NCBI RefSeq assembly: GCF_018279165.1
Contig: NZ_CP047289.1
Span: forward strand, 496,001 to 560,000
Length of the DNA stretch: 64,000 bases
Reading direction: 5' to 3'
DNA from: Falsirhodobacter algicola
Lineage (GTDB): Bacteria > Pseudomonadota > Alphaproteobacteria > Rhodobacterales > Rhodobacteraceae
Under the pieces are notes generated by a model that worked only from the letters and a program-made list of their open reading frames with translations, ran no database searches and was not told where the DNA came from. The position numbers and the translations under genes were made by a program. Shown here piece by piece: positions 9,103 through 15,968 of this stretch (its first letter is position 1; every line of letters starts with the position of its first letter).

Positions 9103-10610
9103 TGCGGCGGCTGCTTCATCTCCCCTTTCTCGTGATGGTGATGGGCGTCGGGGCGGCGGCCATGCTGATCCCGGCCGCCCATGCGCTGGTGATGGGGGAA
9201 CATGCCGTCTCGCGCGCGTTCTTCTATTCGGCGGTGCTGCTGCTGATCGTGGTGGGGATGCTGTCCATCGCGCTGGTGAACCACCGCCCGCGGGACATGG
9301 CGCGCAGCCAGTTGGCCGGGATCCTTGGCGCGTATCTTCTGATGCCGGTGCTCTTTGCGCTGCCCTTCCGCGTGGCGGTGCCGGATACGACATGGCTGAA
9401 CGTCTGGTTCGAGATGCTGTCCTGCTTCACGACCACGGGGGCGACGGTCTACGACATGCCGGGCCGCCTGCTGCCCAGCCTGCATCTGTGGCGGGCCATG
9501 GTCGGCTGGATGGGCGGGTTCTTCGTGCTTCTGACCGCCGTCGCCATCATGGAGCCGCTGAACCTTGGCGGGATCGAAGTGATGACCGGCCGTCCGCCGG
9601 GCCGTCCCACCTTCAGCGCGTGGATCGAAACCGCCGAAACCTCCGAACGGATCGTGTTCCACGCCATGCGCCTCTTTCCGATCTATGGCGGGCTGACGGT
9701 GCTGCTTTGGGCGCTGCTGTTGATCGCGGGGCAGCCGGGGCTTTATGCGCTGTCCTATGCGATGGGGACGATCTCCACCTCGGGGATCGCGCCGGGTCCG
9801 GGGATGATGCACGCGCCGCGCCCCGATATCGCCGAAATCCTCGTATTCGCCTTCCTCGCCTTCGCCGTCACGCGGCGGTTCATGTTCGGCTCGGTCCCGT
9901 CCGACCGTTCGCGCCCGGTGCATGAGGATCCCGAGCTGCGCCTTGCCGGCTTGATCCTGCTGCTGGCGCCGACGCTCTTGATCCTGCGGCATTGGCTCGG
10001 CAACGTGGATTATGTGCAGGAGGGGCCGATGCAGTTCCTCTATGCGCTGTGGGGCAGCCTCTTCACCATGCTCAGCATGCTGACGACGACGGGCTATGTC
10101 TCGGCGGGGTGGGATGTGGCGCGGGGCTGGTCGGGGCTCGATTCCTCGGGGGTGATCCTGATGGGGCTGGCGGTGGTCGGCGGCGGGGTCGGCACGGCGG
10201 CGGGGGGCGTGACGCTGCTGCGCGTCCACGCCCTCATCAGCCATTCACGCCGAGAGATGGAGCGGATCATCCACCCCTCCTCGGTTGGGGGCGGCGGGCT
10301 GGTGGCGCGGCGCATCCGGGGCGACGGCGCCTATGTCGCGTGGATCTTCCTGATGCTGTTCCTCATCTCCATCTCGGTGGTGCTGCTGGCGCTGACGCTG
10401 GCAGGAGTGTCGTTCGAACGCGCGCTGATCCTCAGCGTCGCTTCGCTGACGACGACCGGGCCCTTGTCGGTCGTGGCAGGCGAGGTGCCGGTGGATTGGC
10501 GCAGCCTTGGCGCAGCGGCCAAAGTGGTCCTTGGCGTCGCGATGATCCTCGGCCGGATCGAGACGCTGGCGATCCTTGCACTCATCAGCCCCGCGACGTG
10601 GCGCAGATAG
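9102..10610 (+). CDS. trkH: Trk potassium uptake channel subunit TrkH
   Basis: Integral membrane potassium-translocating subunit of the Trk system, working with TrkA encoded just upstream. About 502 residues, with around ten hydrophobic helices and four degenerate selectivity-filter repeats; the first reads FTTTGATVYDMP and the third MLTTTGYVSAGWD. The start chosen is the ATG at 9102, which overlaps the trkA stop and opens a typical hydrophobic N-terminus (MRRLLHLPFLVMVMG). The frame is open further upstream, but that part lies inside trkA and is not TrkH-like. Confidence 0.93.
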   Translation: MRRLLHLPFLVMVMGVGAAAMLIPAAHALVMGEHAVSRAFFYSAVLLLIVVGMLSIALVNHRPRDMARSQLAGILGAYLLMPVLFALPFRVAVPDTTWLNVWFEMLSCFTTTGATVYDMPGRLLPSLHLWRAMVGWMGGFFVLLTAVAIMEPLNLGGIEVMTGRPPGRPTFSAWIETAETSERIVFHAMRLFPIYGGLTVLLWALLLIAGQPGLYALSYAMGTISTSGIAPGPGMMHAPRPDIAEILVFAFLAFAVTRRFMFGSVPSDRSRPVHEDPELRLAGLILLLAPTLLILRHWLGNVDYVQEGPMQFLYALWGSLFTMLSMLTTTGYVSAGWDVARGWSGLDSSGVILMGLAVVGGGVGTAAGGVTLLRVHALISHSRREMERIIHPSSVGGGGLVARRIRGDGAYVAWIFLMLFLISISVVLLALTLAGVSFERALILSVASLTTTGPLSVVAGEVPVDWRSLGAAAKVVLGVAMILGRIETLAILALISPATWRR

Positions 10611-10713
10611 CTGATTTGGGCTGGAAACCCGCTTCTTGCACAGTCATAGTCGATTCCGACCGCTCGTGTTCGGGCGGGAAGGGGAAACAAGAATAATCAA
10701 GGCGCGCGAGAGA

Positions 10714-10944
10714 ATGGCCGATCGACAAAACCTGCAAGATGCCTTCCTAAATCACGTTCGGAAGGCGAAGGTCCCGGTGACCATCTTTCTGATCAACGGC
10801 GTAAAGCTGCAGGGCGTGATCACCTGGTTCGACAATTTCTGCGTCCTTCTGCGGCGCGACGGGCAATCGCAGCTTGTCTACAAGCATGCGATTTCCACGA
10901 TCATGCCGGGCGCACCGATCAACCTGTACGAAGGCGAAGACTGA
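10714..10944 (+). CDS. hfq: RNA chaperone Hfq
   Basis: Hexameric Sm-like protein that pairs small RNAs with mRNAs. The 76-residue product begins [17 protein letters not shown] and contains the Sm1 motif ([15 protein letters not shown]) and the Sm2 motif YKHAIS, which lines the distal and proximal RNA-binding faces. The ATG at 10714 was chosen because family homology starts there, although the frame is open upstream to 10636. About 100 bases separate it from trkH, enough for its own promoter. The stop lies beside the probable true start of hflX. Confidence 0.96.
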   Translation: MADRQNLQDAFLNHVRKAKVPVTIFLINGVKLQGVITWFDNFCVLLRRDGQSQLVYKHAISTIMPGAPINLYEGED

Positions 10945-11027
10945 TTTCTGAACAGCCGCACGACCAAGAGGGGCGTCCCGCACGGAACGCACCGCATGAA
11001 ACCGCCGCCAAGCGCACGCGGGCCTAT

Positions 11028-12266
11028 GTGCTTCATCCCGACCTGAAGGCGCAGCCCTCGCGCCGCCTGCCCGAACATGGGCTGGCGGAGGCCGTGGCCC
11101 TTGCCGCCGCCTTGCCCGACCTTGATGTCGTGGGGCAGGATGTGGTGCGCGTGGCCAAGGCCGTTCCCGCCACGTTGTTCGGATCGGGCAAGGTGGAGGA
11201 ACTGGCCGCCGCGCTCCGCGCCGCCGAGGTGGATCTCGTGCTGGTGGATGGGCCGGTGACGCCGGTGCAGCAGCGCAATCTGGAAAAGCAATGGGGCGTC
11301 AAGCTCCTCGACCGGACGGGGCTGATCCTCGAGATTTTCGCCGATCGTGCCCGCACCCGCGAAGGCGTGTTGCAGGTGGAACTGGCGGCTTTGTCCTATC
11401 AGCGCACGCGGCTCGTTCGCGCATGGACGCACCTTGAACGGCAGCGGGGCGGGCTTGGCTTCGTCGGCGGCCCCGGCGAGACGCAGATCGAAGCGGACCG
11501 CCGCGCCATCGACGAACAGGTGGTGCGCCTGCGCCGTCAACTCGACAAGGTCGTTCGCACGCGCGAATTGCACCGCTCGGCCCGCCGCAAGGTGCCGTTC
11601 CCGATCGTGGCCCTCGTCGGCTACACCAATGCCGGGAAATCGAGCCTGTTCAACCGCCTGACCGGGGCGGACGTCTTCGCCAAGGACATGCTGTTCGCCA
11701 CGCTCGATCCGACGATGCGCGCGGTGGAGCTTCCGACCGGCTTCCGCGTGATCCTGTCGGACACGGTGGGTTTCATCTCCGAATTGCCGACGCAGCTTGT
11801 CGCCGCCTTCCGCGCCACGCTCGAAGAGGTGCTGGAGGCGGATCTGATCCTGCATGTCCGCGACATCGCCCATTCCGAAACGGCGGAGCAGGCGGCCGAT
11901 GTCGACGACATCCTGACGCGCCTTGGCGTGGACAAATCCGTACCCATGCTGGAGGTCTGGAACAAGATCGACCTTTTGGACCCCGCTGCCCGCAAATCCG
12001 TGGAGGATCGGGGCGCGGCGTCGGAGGGGATCTTCCCGGTATCGGTCTGGAACGAGGATGGCCTGACCCCTCTGATCGAGGCGATCACCCGCCATCTGGA
12101 CGAGGAACGCCAGCACGAGGATCTCGTCATTCCCTTCGCCGATGGCCGCGCCCGCGCATGGCTGCACGAAGAGGGCGTGGTGGAGCAGGAGCGCGTGGAA
12201 GAGGACGGCGTACACCTCGCCGTATCGTGGACCGCGCGCCAAAAGGGGCGCTTCGCCGATATCTAA
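11028..12266 (+). CDS. hflX: Ribosome-associated GTPase HflX
   Basis: GTPase that binds the 50S subunit and splits stalled ribosomes. N-terminal HflX domain with VGQDVVRVAKAVPATLFGSG and the conserved GGPGETQIE linker; G domain with G1 GYTNAGKS, G3 DTVGFI and G4 NKID. The coordinates use the first conventional start, GTG at 11028, but this GTG has no ribosome binding site. The same frame is open upstream as EQPHDQEG...KRTRAYV to a CTG at 10941 or ATT at 10944, directly at the hfq stop and behind AAGGCGAAG. The real protein probably carries up to 28 or 29 more residues. Confidence 0.93.
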   Translation: MLHPDLKAQPSRRLPEHGLAEAVALAAALPDLDVVGQDVVRVAKAVPATLFGSGKVEELAAALRAAEVDLVLVDGPVTPVQQRNLEKQWGVKLLDRTGLILEIFADRARTREGVLQVELAALSYQRTRLVRAWTHLERQRGGLGFVGGPGETQIEADRRAIDEQVVRLRRQLDKVVRTRELHRSARRKVPFPIVALVGYTNAGKSSLFNRLTGADVFAKDMLFATLDPTMRAVELPTGFRVILSDTVGFISELPTQLVAAFRATLEEVLEADLILHVRDIAHSETAEQAADVDDILTRLGVDKSVPMLEVWNKIDLLDPAARKSVEDRGAASEGIFPVSVWNEDGLTPLIEAITRHLDEERQHEDLVIPFADGRARAWLHEEGVVEQERVEEDGVHLAVSWTARQKGRFADI

Positions 12267-12306
12267 GGCATGCCGTGGGGGCATGGCGGCCTTTCGGCTT
12301 CGGCGG

Positions 12307-12336
12307 TTGTGAAAACGCCCGCCGACCCGATATTAA
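12307..12336 (+). promoter_or_regulatory. Predicted promoter of the DUF1127 gene
   Basis: TTGTGA at 12307-12312 and TATTAA at 12331-12336 are 18 bases apart, in a locally AT-rich stretch between hflX and the small gene. The leader that follows contains a five-base-pair hairpin, GCGCT-ATC-AGCGC, at 12349-12361. Confidence 0.45.
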
Positions 12337-12385
12337 ACCTGTAAGTTAGCGCTATCAGCGCAGAGATATGCAGGAGAATATGCAC

Positions 12386-12604
12386 ATGGACGTCACCCGT
12401 AATACCGCCACCTTCCCGGTCGCCGATCTGTTCCGCCCGCTGCGCGACCTCGTCGCCGTGCTGCGCGACGCGAATGCCCGCCGCGCCGTCTACAACCGCA
12501 CCGTGGCCGATCTGTCCGCGCTGTCCACGCGCGAGCTGCACGACATCGGTCTGACCCGTTCGGACATCCCGGCCTTCGCCCGCCGCGCCGCCGCGCAGAA
12601 CTGA
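12386..12604 (+). CDS. Small DUF1127 (YjiS-like) protein
   Basis: Arginine-rich 72-residue protein. The C-terminal half carries the DUF1127 signature DLSALSTRELHDIGLTRSDIPAFAR. Members of this family in Alphaproteobacteria bind RNA or affect RNA turnover and phosphate or stress responses; in Rhodobacter sphaeroides a DUF1127 gene precedes the CcsR small RNAs, but no room for such RNAs exists here because the next gene ends at 12608. Start: ATG 12386 lies eight bases after AGGAGA (12372-12377). In-frame ATGs at 12368 and 12380 are less well spaced. Confidence 0.85.
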   Translation: MDVTRNTATFPVADLFRPLRDLVAVLRDANARRAVYNRTVADLSALSTRELHDIGLTRSDIPAFARRAAAQN

Positions 12605-12607
12605 TAA

Positions 12608-13249
12608 TCAGCGCGCATCCCGTGCGCTGATCTCTTGGCGAAGCTGGCGCGCAAGCGCCCTGCGCCCGAACCAGTTGTCGATCTGTTCGGCCTTGATGGT
12701 GGTCGGACGCATCCTTGGCTGACGCTCGTCCTTTTCGCACAGCACGTAGCAGCGTTTGGCACCATGCAACGCAGCACGGCTGGCGGTGACGGCAACGACC
12801 GTCAATTCCAGACATGTGAATTTCGTATTCGGGTCCAGCTCCGGATACTCGTCACAGGCCCGCGACACGAGCGTGGAGAACCGGCCGAGCTGCTTGGCCT
12901 CGCCGCTGCCCAAGGGGCCGAGATTGGTGATGAGCCGCGGATCGGCGCTGTCGTCCAACGCCTCCTTCAGCTTCTCGTTGCGTTCGGGGATCACGGCGCG
13001 GGTGGTGTTTCCATCCTCGTCCGTCAGATCGAGGATCAGATCCAAGAGATAGATCGGCTCCAGCCCCAGATTGGTGACGAAGCAATGGGCGTCCATCCCG
13101 CGCCCCGCGCCGGATGTAATCAGGATCGAGGGGCGGGATTGCCGATGATAGCTCGATAGGAACGCGTTCAGATACACGACCCAGATCAGCGCCGTGACGC
13201 CGCCGAGGGCCGCGCTGAGCAGCGGGGCGTAATGCAGCAGGGTTTCCAA
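12608..13249 (-). CDS. Uncharacterised single-pass membrane protein
   Basis: 213 residues with one clear hydrophobic segment at about 8-30 (YAPLLSAALGGVTALIWVVY), followed by a soluble domain rich in acidic and aliphatic residues. I recognise no catalytic motif. The start is a TTG at 13249, six bases after the stop of the small upstream gene and with CAGGA directly adjacent. That spacing is too tight for normal initiation and suggests coupling to the upstream gene. The stop faces the DUF1127 gene with three bases between them. Function unknown. Confidence 0.75.
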   Translation of the reverse strand: METLLHYAPLLSAALGGVTALIWVVYLNAFLSSYHRQSRPSILITSGAGRGMDAHCFVTNLGLEPIYLLDLILDLTDEDGNTTRAVIPERNEKLKEALDDSADPRLITNLGPLGSGEAKQLGRFSTLVSRACDEYPELDPNTKFTCLELTVVAVTASRAALHGAKRCYVLCEKDERQPRMRPTTIKAEQIDNWFGRRALARQLRQEISARDAR

Positions 13250-13255
13250 TCCTGA

Positions 13256-13411
13256 TCAGTCCCATTCCTTGGTGCCGCGTCCCGGCTCGTTCAGCAGGGG
13301 GTCGATCTCCTGTTCGGCGATCGCGCGCTTTTCCTTTTCGGAGGTCGCGGCCTTGGCACGCTCGTCGCGCACCGTTTCGGCTTCCTTCTGGGGGTCGGGT
13401 GTCTTGGCCAT
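13256..13411 (-). CDS. Small charged protein of unknown function
   Basis: 51 residues, starting at the ATG at 13411 (MAKTPDPQKEAETVRDERAK) and ending in NEPGRGTKEWD. It is strongly charged, with a Lys/Glu/Arg/Ala-rich, probably helical middle and no membrane segment or cysteine. Its stop codon is in the same frame as, and six bases before, the TTG start of the next minus-strand gene, so the two are very likely one operon. No family is recognised. Confidence 0.6.
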   Translation of the reverse strand: MAKTPDPQKEAETVRDERAKAATSEKEKRAIAEQEIDPLLNEPGRGTKEWD

Positions 13412-13458
13412 GTCTGCCTCCGCCGGTTGCTAGAAAGGGGAACGATGCGGGGCACGTT

Positions 13459-13475
13459 CGGTTCCGGCGGAACCG
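13459..13475. repeat. 17-base odd palindrome, copy 1 of a repeated motif
   Basis: CGGTTCCG-G-CGGAACCG is a perfect palindrome around a central G. The 14-base core GTTCCGGCGGAACC (13461-13474) occurs identically at 14917-14930, the other side of the flavoprotein disulfide reductase gene. A partial inverted copy, GGTTCCGCCGG, follows at 13481. Confidence 0.6.
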
Positions 13476-13514
13476 GCCCCGGTTCCGCCGGGTTTCCCTG
13501 CGAAGGAGACTGGC

Positions 13515-14906
13515 ATGACCGAGTTAGACTGCGATGTGGCCGTGATCGGCGCAGGAACCGCCGGACTGGCCGCCGAGCGCCATGCCCGGCAGGCGGGGGC
13601 GCGCACCGTCATCATCGATCCCGCATGGGCCGGTACGACCTGCGCGCTGGTGGGGTGCATGCCATCGAAGCTGCTGATCGCGGCGGGCGGGGCGGCGCAT
13701 GCGGTATCCTCGGCGGCGCGTTTCGGGATCGAGGCGACGCCCATGATCCATGGGGAAGCCGTGATGCAGCGCGTGCAGCGTCTGCGCGACGATTTCGTCA
13801 ATTCCACCCGCAAATCCTTCGACGACATCCCCGAAAGCGCCCGGATCGCCGCGACGGCGCGTTTCACCGGGCCGAACACGCTGTCCCTGTCGGATGGTCG
13901 GCAGGTGCGGGCGAAGGCCATCGTCATCGCCACCGGTGCCAAGACGATCATCCCGAAGGGTTTCGACGGCCTCGGCGATCGGCTCCTGACGAATGAGACG
14001 GTGTTCGATCTGAAGGATCTGCCCGCATCGCTTGCCGTGATCGGGGCGGGGCCGCAGGGGATGGAACTGGCGCAGGCCTTCGCCCGCCTCGGCGTGCGCG
14101 TCGAGGTATTCGACAAGGGGGGCAGCGTCGCCGGTTTGCAAGGGGACGATGCCGACAGCTTCGTTGCGATGCTGGAGCCGTCGATCCCCGTGCATTTGAA
14201 TGTCGATGTCTCGGCCGAGGCAGGGGATGAGGTGACGATCCGCGCCGGCGATCACGAGGCGCGGTTCTCGCATGTGCTCGTCTCGGCCGGACGGGCCCCG
14301 GCGCTCGGGGGGCTGGATCTGACGGCTGCGGGGCTGGAGGTGGATGATCACGGCACGCCGCTCTTCGATAAGCAGACGATGCAATGCGGTAGGGCCCCGA
14401 TCTTCATCGCGGGGGATGCGAACCACGACCGCGCCGTCCTGCACGAGGCGACGTCCGAAGGCTCGGTCGCGGGGGCCAATGCGGCGGCCTTCCCCGATGT
14501 CCGCCGTTCGCGCCGCAAGGTGCCGCTGGCGATCGCCTTCACGCATCCGCAGGTGGCCCAGATCGGCACCCCGCCCGAAGGCGACGACAGCCGCGTGGCC
14601 GAGGCCAGCTGGTCCGATCAGGGCCGCGCCCGTGTGGACGGCCATGCCCACGGCTTTGCGCGCCTCCATTCGGACGGCGAGGGGCGTATCTGCGCTGCGA
14701 CGCTCTGCATGCCGGATGCCGAACATCTGGCGCATTATTTCGCGCTGGCGATCACGGCCGGGATGACGGCGGGCGATCTGCTGGATCAGCCCATCTATCA
14801 TCCGACCCTCGAAGAGGGCGTTAAGAAGGCGCTTCAGGGCATCTGTGCGGCCTGCGCGCTGAAGGTGCCGTGGGATCGGGGAACGGGTTTCCAGCCCGGC
14901 GACTGA
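13515..14906 (+). CDS. FAD-dependent pyridine nucleotide-disulfide oxidoreductase (dihydrolipoamide dehydrogenase-like)
   Basis: 463-residue class I flavoprotein. The FAD-binding motif VIGAGTAGLAAE is near residues 10-21. The redox-active disulfide motif GTTCALVGCMPSK has the two cysteines five residues apart. A second dinucleotide fold, VIGAGPQGMELAQAFARLG, binds NAD(P)H. The C-terminal dimerisation domain ends with YHPTLEEGVKKAL, containing the His-Glu pair of the lipoamide dehydrogenase/mercuric reductase group. The FAD motif and cysteines diverge from true Lpd, and no dehydrogenase-complex genes are adjacent, so the substrate is uncertain. It starts after GAAGGAGA and is followed by the cox operon. 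Confidence 0.85.
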   Translation: MTELDCDVAVIGAGTAGLAAERHARQAGARTVIIDPAWAGTTCALVGCMPSKLLIAAGGAAHAVSSAARFGIEATPMIHGEAVMQRVQRLRDDFVNSTRKSFDDIPESARIAATARFTGPNTLSLSDGRQVRAKAIVIATGAKTIIPKGFDGLGDRLLTNETVFDLKDLPASLAVIGAGPQGMELAQAFARLGVRVEVFDKGGSVAGLQGDDADSFVAMLEPSIPVHLNVDVSAEAGDEVTIRAGDHEARFSHVLVSAGRAPALGGLDLTAAGLEVDDHGTPLFDKQTMQCGRAPIFIAGDANHDRAVLHEATSEGSVAGANAAAFPDVRRSRRKVPLAIAFTHPQVAQIGTPPEGDDSRVAEASWSDQGRARVDGHAHGFARLHSDGEGRICAATLCMPDAEHLAHYFALAITAGMTAGDLLDQPIYHPTLEEGVKKALQGICAACALKVPWDRGTGFQPGD

Positions 14907-14916
14907 TTTTTCACAA

Positions 14917-14930
14917 GTTCCGGCGGAACC
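14917..14930. repeat. Palindromic motif, copy 2
   Basis: GTTCCGGCGGAACC, identical to 13461-13474. It lies just downstream of the flavoprotein gene and upstream of the oxidase operon. It could be a regulator binding site or a short dispersed repeat. Confidence 0.55.
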
Positions 14931-14951
14931 GCACACGTTCGCGTGATGTTG

Positions 14952-14975
14952 GCCCTTCACGACATGTGAAAGGGC
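14952..14975 (+). promoter_or_regulatory. Hairpin covering the ribosome binding site of cox subunit II
   Basis: GCCCTTCAC (14952-14960) can pair with GTGAAAGGGC (14966-14975), with one bulged base and a five-base loop. The 3' arm contains the purine-rich GAAAGGG, the only plausible ribosome binding site for the ATG at 14979, so folding would hide it. Inference from base pairing only. Confidence 0.4.
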
Positions 14976-14978
14976 GGC

Positions 14979-15968
14979 ATGGCAATCACGAACTTTCCGC
15001 TAAGGGCGTCGCTTCCGGCTTTCGCAGTCCTCTCTGGCTGCGCGGGCCGGCAGTCGGCCTTGTCGCCGGGCGGGCAGGACGCGGCACAGATTGTGACGCT
15101 GTTTTCCGTGATGCTCGGCGGGGCCGTCCTGCTGTGGTGCGCGGTGAACTTCCTCTTCTTCTTCGTGACGCGGATGCGGGCGGGCAAGATGCCGCTGCGC
15201 TATGCCAACCGGCTGATCGTGTTCGGCGGTATCCTCGTGCCGACGCTGCTGATCGGGGCATTGCTGTCATGGGGGCTGTCGATCATGCCGGACCAGCGCA
15301 GCGCCGGGGACGGGCTGACCCTGCGCGTCCGGGCCGAGGAATGGTGGTGGCGCGTCGAATACTGGCCCGAGGGCGCCGAGGCGCCCATCATCGCCGCCAA
15401 CGAGATCCGCTTCCCCGCAGGGGAACGGACGGCGCTGCGGCTCGATGCCAACCGCTACATCCATTCCTTCTGGATCCCCTCGCTCGGTGGAAAGATGGAC
15501 ATGTTTCCGGGGCGGGAGACGTTCCTGTCGCTCGCCCCCGATCTGCCCGGCACCTATCGCGGCCAATGCGCCGAATTCTGCGGCCCCTCGCACGCGTTGA
15601 TGGCGTTCGAGGCGGTGGTGATGCCGCCGGAGGAGTTCGACGCTTGGCTCGCCGCCGCGGCGCAGGACGCCATGCCCCCCGCCACCCCTGCGGCGCAGCG
15701 CGGAAAGGGGCTGTTCCTGTCCGAAGGTTGCGGGGCCTGCCATGCCATTCGCGGAACCGAGGCCACGGGCGATGTCGGCCCGGACCTGACGCATCTGGGC
15801 TCCCGCCACTCGCTCGCCGCGGGGATCATGGAGGTGTCGCAGCCCGATCTGCGCGACTGGATCGCCCATACGCGCGACATCAAGCCCGAGGTGGCGATGC
15901 CCGCCTATGACTGGCTGGACGATGATGCCCTGTCCGACCTTGCCGCCTATCTGGAGGGCCTGAAATGA
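14979..15968 (+). CDS. Cytochrome c oxidase subunit II with fused cytochrome c domain (caa3 type)
   Basis: 329 residues. A lipoprotein-like signal (LSGCAG near residue 21) is followed by two membrane helices (about 38-62 and 78-100) and then a periplasmic cupredoxin domain carrying the CuA ligands HSFWIPSLGGKMD and GQCAEFCGPSHALM (Cys near 197 and 201, His, Met). The C-terminal cytochrome c domain has CGACH at 251-255 and a distal Met. Electrons therefore enter through a covalently attached heme c, as in caa3 oxidases. It overlaps the subunit I gene by four bases and starts the operon. Confidence 0.93.
   Translation: MAITNFPLRASLPAFAVLSGCAGRQSALSPGGQDAAQIVTLFSVMLGGAVLLWCAVNFLFFFVTRMRAGKMPLRYANRLIVFGGILVPTLLIGALLSWGLSIMPDQRSAGDGLTLRVRAEEWWWRVEYWPEGAEAPIIAANEIRFPAGERTALRLDANRYIHSFWIPSLGGKMDMFPGRETFLSLAPDLPGTYRGQCAEFCGPSHALMAFEAVVMPPEEFDAWLAAAAQDAMPPATPAAQRGKGLFLSEGCGACHAIRGTEATGDVGPDLTHLGSRHSLAAGIMEVSQPDLRDWIAHTRDIKPEVAMPAYDWLDDDALSDLAAYLEGLK

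Noticed and set aside
13256-13258. TGA as a selenocysteine codon joining the two minus-strand genes
   Set aside because: No SECIS-like hairpin was seen after the TGA and neither protein resembles a selenoprotein; re-initiation is simpler.
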